A stretch of 41,310 bases of DNA from positions 1 through 41,310 of the forward strand of contig DVFS01000080.1 of the NCBI GenBank assembly GCA_018713115.1, given 5' to 3'. Positions 25,271-33,589 of the stretch are shown here, one piece after another. The DNA is from Candidatus Galligastranaerophilus faecipullorum (GTDB lineage: Bacteria > Cyanobacteriota > Vampirovibrionia > Gastranaerophilales > Gastranaerophilaceae). Below the pieces are notes generated by a model. The model searched no databases and was not told the DNA's origin. It was given only the letters and a program-made list of their open reading frames with translations. The position numbers were made by a program, and so were the translations under genes. Every line of letters begins with the position of its first letter. Position 1 is the stretch's first letter.

Positions 25271-27232
25271 TTATACATTAAGGAGGCGTAAAACCTCATA
25301 AATGTTAATTTTCTTTGCTTTACCCCTGATTGATACTTCGCGGATTTTAATGACATCCACGTGCTTTTGCACCTGCTCAAAGGTTTCCTGGCTTATTAAA
25401 AATTTTGTCCTGTAGACCTTATTGTAGTTCTCAATTCTGGAGGCGGTGTTTACGGTGTCGCCTATAACGGTATATTCAAGACGTTCTTCGGAGCCTATAT
25501 TGCCGACAAACGCTTCTCCTGTCGAGATTCCTATTCCTATTTCAATTTTCGGCTTGCCTTCTTCAAGCCACTTTTCCTGCAAAAGTTTTACTTTTTTAAG
25601 CATACAGTCGGCGCATTTAATGGCATCAAGCGCATGGTGGTCGTTTTTAATAGGCTCGCCGAATACCGCAAGTACGGCATCCCCCATAAATTTATTTAAT
25701 ATGCCGTTATGCTTTTCAATAATAGGAACAATGGCGGTAAAATATTCGTTTAAAATCTTTGTAACTTCTTCGGCGCTGAGTTTTTCGCTTATTGAAGTAA
25801 AACCTCTTATGTCCGCAAAAAGCACGGTAACATTTGCCCTTTTGCCGCCGAGTTTCACCGAGTCGATATTATTTACGACGTTTTTCATAACGTCTTTAGA
25901 GAGGTATTTGCCCATTGCGGACTGGATTTTTTCTTTTTTTCTGCCTTCAATTAAATATCTGTATGAATATGCGCATCCTATTGCAAAAAGTATAAATACT
26001 TCAGGCATTACAAGGTTTACGGCAACTTTGTTTGTAAACATAAAGAATGAAAATATTAAATACATAAACATCAGGCATGCGCAGGAGAGAATGGCTGTCG
26101 GAATAGGCAGGGTGCAGACAATTACAAATGCGAGAATGAAAACCAGCGCGACATTTAAAAGATTGTAGATTTCGCTTGTGGATTTATAAAATTCGTTGTT
26201 TATTATGTTATCAAGGTTTGTCGCCTGAATATCCACACCTGAAAAAGCATCCGATACGGGAGTCCTTTTTACATCCTGCAGTGCCTGCGCCTGTGCATTT
26301 GCACCCACAAAGACAATTTTGTCTTTAAAAATATCCGCGTCAAGCACGGGTTTTTCACCCCTTTTTATTGCTTCAAGCGAATTAATCACATCCGATGCGG
26401 AGATTTTTTGATGAGAATATAAGCCGTCGTTTGTCTTGTAAAAATAGATATTTGAATAAGCTATGCCGAATTTATTTGTCACGGGCATTTTAAGAAAGTA
26501 TGTATTGTTCTTTGCAAGCAGGTATTTATCGGTAAGCACAAAGTGTTTTATACCTGTATGTTTTGAATACATTAAAAGCCCGAGCGAAGGATAAAGCCTG
26601 CCTTTATAGTTAATTACCTGATCCACTTTTCTTATGTAGCCGTCGTTGTCAAGGTTTGTGTTGACTGCGCCGAGTGCTTTTATGTTTTTTAAATAATCTT
26701 TTTGAAAGGCGCTGAAACTCTTATAAGGGCTTTGATGTTTGTATTTTTCGCTTCTTTTGTCTTCAATTATAATGTCATTTTTTTTAAAAAGCTCATTTTC
26801 GTACCATTTTATTATATCTTCGGATACATTCTTTTCAAAAGGCGCATTTGTAAAGCCCACCCCCGCGCTTAAATTATCGTATTTTTTTATATTTTGAAAA
26901 AATTCCCTGTCCGCTTCGGGATGTTCCGTGTCAGGTGCGACTATTATGGCGTCATAGCCTATTTGTTTTGCTTTTGTGTGGTTTGTTATGTACTCAAAAA
27001 TCTGCTCATAACGCGAGCGCTTCCAGGGCCAGCGTCCCAGTTCATGCAGTGATTTGTCATCTATTACAATAAGCATAATGTCATCAGACGCTTTTGCATT
27101 TTGTGTGGTCATCTTGACAAGAAAGTTGTACGATTTTAACTCAAAAATCGAAACGCCTATTATGTAGACGATGAAAAATATAAGTGCCGATGCAAAAGTC
27201 AGCAGGAATAAGGATTTTTTCTGTGAAATCAT
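25271..27232 (-). CDS. CHASE2-domain adenylate cyclase (class III)
   Basis: This 653-residue membrane receptor probably makes cAMP in response to an extracellular signal. One membrane helix at about 10-30 precedes a large extracytoplasmic CHASE2 domain (about 50-340), with ASDDIMLIVIDDKSLHELGR and KIVFVGANAQAQ. Two or three membrane helices (about 350-420) lead to the cyclase domain (about 465-650). Metal-binding Asp residues are in LFADIRGFTS and GDAVLAVFG. The adenine-selecting pair appears to be Lys (NKFMGDA) and Thr (EYTVIGD), with the conserved Asn and Arg in DTVNTASRIE. All catalytic residues seem present. I chose the second ATG (27232), better spaced from AAGGA. recG follows after eight bases. 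Confidence 0.92.
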   Translation of the reverse strand: MISQKKSLFLLTFASALIFFIVYIIGVSIFELKSYNFLVKMTTQNAKASDDIMLIVIDDKSLHELGRWPWKRSRYEQIFEYITNHTKAKQIGYDAIIVAPDTEHPEADREFFQNIKKYDNLSAGVGFTNAPFEKNVSEDIIKWYENELFKKNDIIIEDKRSEKYKHQSPYKSFSAFQKDYLKNIKALGAVNTNLDNDGYIRKVDQVINYKGRLYPSLGLLMYSKHTGIKHFVLTDKYLLAKNNTYFLKMPVTNKFGIAYSNIYFYKTNDGLYSHQKISASDVINSLEAIKRGEKPVLDADIFKDKIVFVGANAQAQALQDVKRTPVSDAFSGVDIQATNLDNIINNEFYKSTSEIYNLLNVALVFILAFVIVCTLPIPTAILSCACLMFMYLIFSFFMFTNKVAVNLVMPEVFILFAIGCAYSYRYLIEGRKKEKIQSAMGKYLSKDVMKNVVNNIDSVKLGGKRANVTVLFADIRGFTSISEKLSAEEVTKILNEYFTAIVPIIEKHNGILNKFMGDAVLAVFGEPIKNDHHALDAIKCADCMLKKVKLLQEKWLEEGKPKIEIGIGISTGEAFVGNIGSEERLEYTVIGDTVNTASRIENYNKVYRTKFLISQETFEQVQKHVDVIKIREVSIRGKAKKINIYEVLRLLNV

Positions 27233-27322
27233 CATTTCCTTATTCTACTTTATACGGTTTAAAAATGAAATACATAATTAATATGGGATTATGAATAAAT
27301 TTATGGAAATTAAAAAATAGTT

Positions 27323-27331
27323 TGTTATAAT
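27323..27331 (+). promoter_or_regulatory. Extended -10 promoter of the ctpA-like gene
   Basis: TG-T-TATAAT is an ideal extended -10 element, about 20 bases before the start codon. No convincing -35 lies upstream, which extended -10 promoters tolerate. Confidence 0.55.
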
Positions 27332-27352
27332 ATCAGGTAAAGAGGAGAGAAT

Positions 27353-28600
27353 ATGAAAGATTTACTTAAGAAAGCGTCAATTTTTGTTCTTATGTTCGGG
27401 CTTTTTTATGCAAGTGCATTTATAAATCCCGTACTGGCGCAGACGCCCCAGTCGCTTTATGACAGAGCCTGGAAACTTATAAACGCCAAATTTGTCGACC
27501 AGACAAATAACGAACAGGACTGGTCAAGATGGCGCCATCGTTACGATAATTATATAAAAGATGACGAAGATGCCTATGTTGCAATCGATTCTATGGTTAC
27601 AAGCCTGAATGACGTCTATACTAAATTTTTAAATCCGAAAGATTTTAAGGAAGAAAATGAGTCTATTCAGGGCGAACTTCAGGGTATAGGCGTTCAAATC
27701 GGTGTTCGCGACGGCAAATTGCTTGTCATAGCACCAATCGAGGATACTCCGGGCGAGCGTGCGGGACTTAAGGCTGAGGATGAGATTCTTGAAATTAACG
27801 GTAAAAGCACAAAAGGCATAACCGTGGATGCTGCCGCAGAGCAGATAAGAGGCCCCGAGGGCACACAGGTTACACTGCTTGTAAAAAGGGGTAAGGAGCC
27901 TGCGAAGGAATATAAAATTACAAGAGAAAAAATAGAAATTAAGTCTGTATCCACAAAAGCGCCGGAGTTTGTAAAGATTCCCGATAATCTGGGCTATATA
28001 AGACTGAGCTCATTTATAAGCAGAAATGCTACGGCTGAATTTGAACAGGCGCTTGTTGAACACTGTAACAAAGACGGGCTTATTATCGACCTTCGCTCAA
28101 ACCCCGGCGGACTTTTGACAAATGCCATATATATCGCCGATATGCTGCTTGATTCAAAGGTAATTGTTTCAACGGTAGACAGGGACGGGTATAAAGACAC
28201 CACAAGGGCAACACAAAGGCTTATTACCGACCAGCCCATAGTTGTTATTATAAACGGCGGCTCGGCTTCGGCAAGCGAAATCTTAAGCGGTGCGCTCAAA
28301 GATAACGAAAGAGCGATAATTGTAGGCAAGAAGTCTTTCGGCAAGGGTCTTGTGCAGGAGATAAACAGGCTCCCGGGCGGTTCCGCCATGCACATCACTA
28401 TCCAGAAATATTTAACTCCGAGCGGTACGGACATCAACAAAAAAGGCATAGAGCCAGATTATGAGGTGGATTTAACCGAAGAGGACGTTAAAAAAGAGCG
28501 CGACCCGCAGCTAAGTAAGGCGATAGAAGTTTTAAACAATGCTGCGGTGGCTGATAAAAGCGCAAAAGACAAAGAGAACCTTAAGGTGATTATTAAATAA
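27353..28600 (+). CDS. ctpA: C-terminal processing peptidase (S41 family)
   Basis: CtpA-type proteases trim or degrade proteins from their C-termini outside the cytoplasm. The 415-residue protein has a signal peptide ending at about VLA-Q (29/30) and a PDZ domain (about 105-190, GIGVQIGVRDGKLLVIAPI). The S41 domain has LIIDLRSNPGGLL, the nucleophile region NGGSASASEIL with Ser306, and GKKSFGKGLVQ with Lys331 and Gln335. The Ser-Lys spacing of 25 matches the family. An AGAGGAGAG ribosome-binding site precedes the ATG. In cyanobacteria CtpA matures photosystem II D1; with no photosynthesis genes here, the substrate is probably envelope protein. Confidence 0.94.
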   Translation: MKDLLKKASIFVLMFGLFYASAFINPVLAQTPQSLYDRAWKLINAKFVDQTNNEQDWSRWRHRYDNYIKDDEDAYVAIDSMVTSLNDVYTKFLNPKDFKEENESIQGELQGIGVQIGVRDGKLLVIAPIEDTPGERAGLKAEDEILEINGKSTKGITVDAAAEQIRGPEGTQVTLLVKRGKEPAKEYKITREKIEIKSVSTKAPEFVKIPDNLGYIRLSSFISRNATAEFEQALVEHCNKDGLIIDLRSNPGGLLTNAIYIADMLLDSKVIVSTVDRDGYKDTTRATQRLITDQPIVVIINGGSASASEILSGALKDNERAIIVGKKSFGKGLVQEINRLPGGSAMHITIQKYLTPSGTDINKKGIEPDYEVDLTEEDVKKERDPQLSKAIEVLNNAAVADKSAKDKENLKVIIK

Positions 28601-28603
28601 TTT

Positions 28604-28633
28604 AAAACCCGCTTAAAGCGGGTTTTTTATTTT
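28604..28633. terminator. Bidirectional terminator between ctpA and the UPF0210 gene
   Basis: AAAACCCGC (28604-28612) and GCGGGTTTT (28618-28626) form a nine-pair stem with a five-base loop. Ts follow on the plus strand, and the A-rich left arm gives Ts on the minus strand. The two convergent genes end on either side. Confidence 0.88.
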
Positions 28634-29999
28634 AGTTATTAAGACTGTGAATGGGGGCGGGAATTTTTCCGCTCCGGTTTACAAAAACCGATGAATCCAG
28701 TTTGCTCACGGGCATAACGGGTGCTTCGCCCAGAAGTCCGCCGAATTTTACCCACTCGCCCTCTTTTTTGTTCGGAACGGGTATAACGCGCACGGCTGTT
28801 GTTTTTTTGTTTATCATACCTATTGCCATTTCATCCGCTATCATACCTGCAATGGTTGTCGCGGGGGTATCTCCGGGGATTGCAATCATATCAAGCCCGA
28901 CAGAACATACGGAGGTCATTGCTTCAAGTTTGTCTATTGTAAGTACACCCTGTCTTGCAGCCTCTATCATACCTGCATCTTCCGATACGGGAATAAATGC
29001 GCCCGATAGCCCGCCTACATAGCTTGAAGCCATAATTCCGCCTTTTTTAACCGCATCGTTAAGCATTGCAAGGGCTGCCGTTGTGCCGTGAGCGCCGGCC
29101 TGCTCCAAGCCCATGGCTTGAAAAATTCCCGCAACAGAGTCGCCTCTGGCAGGTGTGGGCGCTAAAGAAAGGTCGATAACGCCAAAAGGTATATTAAGCC
29201 TTGAAGCCAGTTCTCTGCCGATAAGTTCGCCTGTTGTAGTTATTTTAAAGGCGGTTTTTTTAATCATATTTGCAACATCACCTAAAGGAGCATCTTTTGG
29301 CATATTTTCTATTGCCCATCTTACAACACCCGGACCGCTGACACCTATGTTAAGCGCACATTCCGGTTCGTTTATTCCGCAGTATGCTCCTGCCATAAAC
29401 GGGTTGTCGGATACGGAATTGCAGAAGCATACGAACTTTGCCGCCCCGAGACCGTCAGCATCGGCTGTTAATTCTGCGGTTTTTTTGATTATGTTTGCAA
29501 CTTTCAGCACGCCTTTCATATTAATTCCCGCTTTTGAAGTTGCAAGATTGACACTGGAGCATAGTTTTGAAGTGCATTTAAGAGCCTCGGGAATTGATTC
29601 GAGGAATATTTCATCCCCTCTTGTACAGCCCTTTTCAACCAGTGCCGAGTAGCCGCCTATGAAGTCTACTCCCACTTCATCAGCCGCCTCGTCAAGAATT
29701 TTTGCAAGATACACATAATCGGGATTTTTTGCCGCTTCGCCGATTATGGATATGGGCGTAATTGCTATTCTTTTGTTTATAATAGGAATTGAGAACTCAT
29801 TTTCAAGGTCGTCCGCGTATTTTTTTAAATTTTTTGCATATTTTATAATTTTGTTATAAATTTTTTCTCCCGCCGCTTTAATATCTTCGCTTATGCAGTC
29901 GCGAAGCGAGAGCGCAAGAGTTGTTGTTCTGATGTCAAGGTGATGCACCTTAATCATCTCGATTGTTTCTATAATATCTTTTTCATTAAAATCAGCCAT
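28632..29999 (-). CDS. PFL-like UPF0210 family protein
   Basis: The 455-residue protein belongs to UPF0210 (DUF711), an uncharacterised family whose structure resembles pyruvate formate-lyase-type barrels. Characteristic segments are [89 protein letters not shown]-like [11 protein letters not shown] and [20 protein letters not shown]. Several Cys and Gly motifs are invariant in the family, but no reaction has been firmly assigned to my knowledge. It is 11 bases downstream of the ACT-domain (UPF0237) gene. That pairing is widely conserved and suggests that the ACT protein regulates or partners it. It is the last gene before the bidirectional terminator. Confidence 0.93.
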   Translation of the reverse strand: MADFNEKDIIETIEMIKVHHLDIRTTTLALSLRDCISEDIKAAGEKIYNKIIKYAKNLKKYADDLENEFSIPIINKRIAITPISIIGEAAKNPDYVYLAKILDEAADEVGVDFIGGYSALVEKGCTRGDEIFLESIPEALKCTSKLCSSVNLATSKAGINMKGVLKVANIIKKTAELTADADGLGAAKFVCFCNSVSDNPFMAGAYCGINEPECALNIGVSGPGVVRWAIENMPKDAPLGDVANMIKKTAFKITTTGELIGRELASRLNIPFGVIDLSLAPTPARGDSVAGIFQAMGLEQAGAHGTTAALAMLNDAVKKGGIMASSYVGGLSGAFIPVSEDAGMIEAARQGVLTIDKLEAMTSVCSVGLDMIAIPGDTPATTIAGMIADEMAIGMINKKTTAVRVIPVPNKKEGEWVKFGGLLGEAPVMPVSKLDSSVFVNRSGKIPAPIHSLNN

Positions 30000-30010
30000 T
30001 TTGTACCTGT

Positions 30011-30289
30011 TTATATTGTGTGCATTTTATCAAATATTTCTTTTCTCTGTACCCAGACTTCCATAGCGAGTTCTTCTCCGGATTTGATAAGTTCTTCTTT
30101 TATGGTTTTAAAAGAATTTTGCGAGCTAGAAATATCGCACAACATCATCATAACGAAGTGATCCTGCATGATTGTTTGTTTTATATCCTCAATATTTACG
30201 CCAAGTTTTGCAAGAGAAGCGGATATCCCCGCAACAATGCCGACTTTATCCAGACCCGATATGGTGATTAATATTTTGTCTTTGCTCAT
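30011..30289 (-). CDS. ACT-domain protein, UPF0237 family
   Basis: This 92-residue protein is a single ACT domain, a small ligand-binding fold often specific for amino acids. The opening [20 protein letters not shown] is the standard strand-helix start with the ligand-binding loop, followed by [20 protein letters not shown] and [16 protein letters not shown]-type C-terminal helix (here [10 protein letters not shown]). Its start overlaps the stop of the preceding 61-residue gene by four bases (ATGA), and the UPF0210 gene follows after 11 bases. It probably senses an amino acid or similar metabolite for that partner; the ligand is unknown. Confidence 0.92.
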   Translation of the reverse strand: MSKDKILITISGLDKVGIVAGISASLAKLGVNIEDIKQTIMQDHFVMMMLCDISSSQNSFKTIKEELIKSGEELAMEVWVQRKEIFDKMHTI

Positions 30290-30471
30290 TTTACATCTTC
30301 CTTAATAACAATCAGATTATTCATAATTTTCATTGCAACTGTGGGCAGGACAACATGTTCCAGCCCGTCTGCTATGCTTATAACGCTACCCGCTTTGAGT
30401 ATGGTTTCTTCCCCTTTGTATAAAAAAGAGTAATCGGTATCTCTGTCCGAGCGAATAGTGATTTTTTCCAT
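30286..30471 (-). CDS. Small conserved-looking hypothetical protein, 61 residues
   Basis: I do not recognise this protein. It reads as a compact beta-rich fold: MEKITIRSDRDTDYSFLYKG, then ETILKAGSVISIADG, then VVLPTVAMKIMNNLIVIKED. No membrane segment or metal motif is visible. It is likely real: an AAAGG ribosome-binding site precedes the ATG at normal spacing, it starts 16 bases after the deoC stop, and its stop overlaps the ACT gene start by four bases. Position in the operon suggests a role linked to the ACT/UPF0210 pair, but nothing in the sequence says what. Confidence 0.7.
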   Translation of the reverse strand: MEKITIRSDRDTDYSFLYKGEETILKAGSVISIADGLEHVVLPTVAMKIMNNLIVIKEDVK

Positions 30472-30487
30472 TTTTATAACCTTTCCT

Positions 30488-31147
30488 TTACTGTTTGGGG
30501 TCGACTATGGCAACTCCGCTCGAGGTGCCAAGGCGCGTTGCCCCTGCTTCTATTAGTTCTTTTGCCTGAAATCTCGTTGTTATGCCTCCGCTTGCTTTGA
30601 CACCCATACCCCGCCTTTCGACGGTTTGCGCCATAAGTCTTACAAAGTCGGGTCTTGCGCCAAGACCGTTTTTAACAAAACCCGTTGATGTTTTTACAAA
30701 GTCGGCGCCTGCGCTGATACAGGCAAGACAGGCTTTTTTTATTTCATCGTTTGTAAGCAGGTCTGTTTCCAATATTACTTTTAAATTATGCTCCTGACAG
30801 ATATTTTTTGTCGCCCTTATATCGTCTGTCACTCTTTTGTAGTCACCTTCTTTAAGTGCGCCTAAATTTATAACCGTGTCTATTTCATCGGCTCCGTCCG
30901 CTAAAGCCTGATGGGTTTGAACAAGCGTGGTGTCTATGGCATTTGCTCCGAGCGGAAAGTTTACAACCGTTACTATTTTTAAATCTTCCCCCGCTGCAAC
31001 ATTTTTTGCATGTTTTACATATACGGGATTTATACAAACTCCGAAAAACTTGTACTTGAGACCTTCCTGAACAAGTTTTGTTATCTGCTGTTCGGTTGCC
31101 GTCGGTTTAAGGAGAGTATGTTCTATATATTTTGCCAATTCCATCAT
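30488..31147 (-). CDS. deoC: Deoxyribose-phosphate aldolase
   Basis: DeoC splits 2-deoxyribose 5-phosphate into glyceraldehyde 3-phosphate and acetaldehyde, letting cells use deoxynucleosides. The 219-residue class I aldolase has KYIEHTLLKPTAT at the start, VNFPLGANAIDT and the DEIDTVINLGALKEGDY segment. The Schiff-base Lys152 lies in GADFVKTSTGF, and Lys184 in GVKASGGI. Length matches the shorter bacterial form. No ribosome-binding site is evident before the MM start; instead a TG-T-TATAAT element ends seven bases upstream, inside the end of the dehydrogenase gene. It may thus have its own leaderless transcript. No other deo genes are nearby. Confidence 0.95.
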   Translation of the reverse strand: MMELAKYIEHTLLKPTATEQQITKLVQEGLKYKFFGVCINPVYVKHAKNVAAGEDLKIVTVVNFPLGANAIDTTLVQTHQALADGADEIDTVINLGALKEGDYKRVTDDIRATKNICQEHNLKVILETDLLTNDEIKKACLACISAGADFVKTSTGFVKNGLGARPDFVRLMAQTVERRGMGVKASGGITTRFQAKELIEAGATRLGTSSGVAIVDPKQ

Positions 31148-31154
31148 AAATGAA

Positions 31155-31163
31155 ATTATAACA
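31155..31163 (-). promoter_or_regulatory. Extended -10 element just before deoC
   Basis: On the minus strand TGT-TATAAT (31163-31155) spans the stop codon of the dehydrogenase gene and ends seven bases before the deoC ATG. It is an excellent match to an extended -10, but there is no -35. Confidence 0.45.
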
Positions 31164-32169
31164 AAACAAGGTTTTTTGCGCCAGAGTCCGAGTTAAAATT
31201 TAAACAGCTGATAAGATTTTCTTTCGTCATTTCAAGGATTCTCTCTACCGCTTCTTTTGTGTTGTATGCCATATGCGGTGTTATTGTTACATTTGGCAGT
31301 TTAAGCAGCTTTTGATTAAGATAAAATTTTTCAAGACAACCGTCTTTTATATTTTCTACTTTTGTACAATTTTTACTGTCTGTGCATAATATTTCTTCAC
31401 ATTCTATTACATCGAGCGCGGCATAGGCAATTTTTTTGCTTAGCAATGCCTCATAAAGCGCTTCCGTGTCAATTATCTCCCCTCTTGCGGCATTTACGAT
31501 TATTACACCGTCTTTCATTTTTTCTATGGTATTTTTATTTATCAAATGATAGGTTTCATCCGTGAGAGGAGAATTTATTGAGATGACATCGGATTTTTCA
31601 AATAGATTGTCAAGGCTTGTATAATTGTATTTTTCATCCTGCGGATTCGGGTCGTAGGCAAGGGTTTGCATTTTAAACCCGTGCGCTATATCAAGCACGT
31701 TTCTGCCTATGGAGCCTGCACCTATGACGCCCAGAGTTTTTGAGAAAAGCTCTACACCGGTGTAGCTGTTCATATTTATTTCATCGGTCTTTACCCCTGT
31801 GGCGCCGCGTCCCATATTCCTTATTGTGTAAATTAAAAGTCCGAAAGTATACTCTGCAACGGTGTAATCGCCGTAATGCGGGGTATTAAATACAAAAATA
31901 CCCTTTTCCTTGCACCATTCAAGGTCTATGTGGCTAAAACCGACACTTCGCGTCAGGATAAATTTTAAGTTTTTAAACTTTTCAAGCACTTCTTTATCAA
32001 GGTTTGAGGTTATAAAAACGCTTATCAGTTCTGTATCCGCTATCTCATTATTTAAGGGATAATCCCTGTTGAGAGGTTCTTTTATAAGACTATAGGTATA
32101 ACCTTCGGGGATATTTTTTAAAAGAAAATCTTTTTCGTATGGTTGTGTATCAAAAAATACTGCTTTCAT
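31156..32169 (-). CDS. D-isomer-specific 2-hydroxyacid dehydrogenase (D-lactate dehydrogenase-like)
   Basis: The 337-residue enzyme probably interconverts a 2-oxoacid and a D-2-hydroxyacid with NAD(H). The catalytic domain has TRSVGFSHIDL, and the Rossmann fold has GVIGAGSIGRNVL (148-160). Catalytic residues are Arg229 (NAARGEIID), Glu256 (DVIECEE) and His299 (ITPHMAYNT). The layout with the ECEEILC region and a long loop before the His is like fermentative D-lactate dehydrogenases. Four Cys fall in this loop (about 257-278), which is unusual. It starts 27 bases after the symporter gene and ends eight bases before deoC. Pyruvate to D-lactate is the most likely reaction but is not proven. Confidence 0.88.
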   Translation of the reverse strand: MKAVFFDTQPYEKDFLLKNIPEGYTYSLIKEPLNRDYPLNNEIADTELISVFITSNLDKEVLEKFKNLKFILTRSVGFSHIDLEWCKEKGIFVFNTPHYGDYTVAEYTFGLLIYTIRNMGRGATGVKTDEINMNSYTGVELFSKTLGVIGAGSIGRNVLDIAHGFKMQTLAYDPNPQDEKYNYTSLDNLFEKSDVISINSPLTDETYHLINKNTIEKMKDGVIIVNAARGEIIDTEALYEALLSKKIAYAALDVIECEEILCTDSKNCTKVENIKDGCLEKFYLNQKLLKLPNVTITPHMAYNTKEAVERILEMTKENLISCLNFNSDSGAKNLVLL

Positions 32170-32196
32170 AAAAGCAGTTTAAGCTTTTTTAAATGT

Positions 32197-33516
32197 TTAA
32201 TAATTCCCCGGAGGTGCAGTCTTGTCGGCTAAAATATTTTTTGTTGATACAAGAGAGGGTTTTTTCTTTTTTGAATCCGTTGAGTCAAGAAATCCGTTCA
32301 TTCTTTCATAGTCAAATTCATCTTCCCATCTTGCTACGACAGTTGTTGCAACACAGTTGCCCACAAGGTTTACGGTTGTTCTTCCCATATCCAGAATCTG
32401 GTCTATACCTAAAAGTATTGCCACGCCCTCAACCGGCAGTCCAAAAGTATGCAGGGTGCCTGTTAGTACGACAAGGGCAACCCGTGGCACTCCGGCAACT
32501 CCTTTTGATGTCAGCATAAGGGTAAGCATTATTAAAATCTGCTGGTTGAAACTAAGGTCAATTCCCGCAACCTGTGCGCAAAAAAGCGTTGTAAGCGTAA
32601 GGTAGAGTGTTGAGCCGTCAAGGTTAAAAGTGTATCCCGTGGGCATTACAAAACTTACAATATTTTTAGGCACGCCGAATTTTTCCATCGCATCCATTGC
32701 CTTGGGCAGGGCGGCTTCCGAGCTTGCAGTTGAAAACGCAAGAAGTGCAGGTTCTTTTATGGCGCGTAAAATACCCCTGAAGGGTATCCTTATGATTTTA
32801 CAGACTATGACAAGAGTTATAATTACAAAAACAGCCAGAGAAAGATATGTGACACCTATTAGTTTTGCGTAATTAACAAGTATCCCTATGCCGTTTTTTC
32901 CTATTGTGGCTGAAATAGCGCCGAAGATTCCCATAGGCGCAAAGTACATAACATATTCGGTGAATTTAAACATAATATCACAGGTACTTTGCATAAAATC
33001 CAGTACGGGACGGGCTTTTTGACCCACGGCGCATATTGCAAGCGAAAAGAAAATTGCAAAAACAACAATCTGCAAAAGACTGCCTTCGGCAAGCGCTTTA
33101 AAAATGCTTGTCGGAACAAGGTCTAAAAGCATATGCGAAAAAGAATGATCAACCTTTACCGCCTGCATTTCGTTGACCGCTTCCATGGCGATTGTACTTA
33201 AATCAATATTAAAACCGGCTCCCGGTTTTAGGACGTTTGCCATAACAAGACCTATAACAAGCGCCAGAGTTGTTGCTATTTCAAAATAAATTATTGTTTT
33301 AAGACCTATTTTGCCGAGGTTTTTTACATCCCCGTGGCCTGCAATACCTACAACAAGCGTCGCAAAAATCAGCGGTGCAATTATCATTTTAATCATTTTT
33401 AAGAAAACATCAGCCAGAGGCTGCATCTTAGAAGCCCATTCGGGTGCAAGCCAGCCAAAAAGTATCCCTGCAAAAAGGGCTGAAAATATAAAGGTTGTAA
33501 GCCTTGAATTTTTCAA
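32197..33516 (-). CDS. Dicarboxylate/amino acid:cation symporter (DAACS/GltP-DctA family)
   Basis: This 439-residue inner-membrane transporter imports C4-dicarboxylates or acidic or neutral amino acids with sodium or protons. Family hallmarks are MIIAPLIFATLVVGIAG, the serine-rich AFSTASSEAALPKAM (hairpin 1), the NMDGT-like YTFNLDGSTLY, KGVAGVPRVALVVL (hairpin 2) and DQILDMGRTTVNLVGN in helix 8. The D-x2-R-T arrangement is like glutamate/aspartate carriers, whereas the final GN in place of GD is seen in some dicarboxylate carriers, so the substrate is open. Translation starts at TTG (33516), supported by GGAGAG five bases upstream. A perfect palindrome lies 34 bases before the start. Confidence 0.92.
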   Translation of the reverse strand: MKNSRLTTFIFSALFAGILFGWLAPEWASKMQPLADVFLKMIKMIIAPLIFATLVVGIAGHGDVKNLGKIGLKTIIYFEIATTLALVIGLVMANVLKPGAGFNIDLSTIAMEAVNEMQAVKVDHSFSHMLLDLVPTSIFKALAEGSLLQIVVFAIFFSLAICAVGQKARPVLDFMQSTCDIMFKFTEYVMYFAPMGIFGAISATIGKNGIGILVNYAKLIGVTYLSLAVFVIITLVIVCKIIRIPFRGILRAIKEPALLAFSTASSEAALPKAMDAMEKFGVPKNIVSFVMPTGYTFNLDGSTLYLTLTTLFCAQVAGIDLSFNQQILIMLTLMLTSKGVAGVPRVALVVLTGTLHTFGLPVEGVAILLGIDQILDMGRTTVNLVGNCVATTVVARWEDEFDYERMNGFLDSTDSKKKKPSLVSTKNILADKTAPPGNY

Positions 33517-33550
33517 ATATTCTCTCCGACGTTAAGTTAAAAATTGCCTG

Positions 33551-33564
33551 ATTACAATTGTAAT
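33551..33564. promoter_or_regulatory. Perfect palindrome upstream of the symporter, operator candidate
   Basis: ATTACAATTGTAAT is a 14-base perfect palindrome, 34 bases before the symporter start codon. Its core fits TACAnnTGTA, the pattern bound by BlaI/CopY-type repressors. No such regulator is in the window. Confidence 0.45.
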
Positions 33565-33589
33565 ACAAAAATTTTAAATTTTAAGCCCT

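Noticed and set aside
25446-26168. A 240-codon open frame on the plus strand
   Set aside because: It is the antisense of the adenylate cyclase gene, has Ser/Phe/Ile-rich nonsense composition and no ribosome-binding site.
29155-29652. A 165-codon open frame on the plus strand
   Set aside because: It is the reverse of the UPF0210 gene and shows no independent coding signs.
31366-31420. Four Cys in the dehydrogenase loop as a metal site
   Set aside because: The spacing fits no known metal motif, and the loop is variable in this family.
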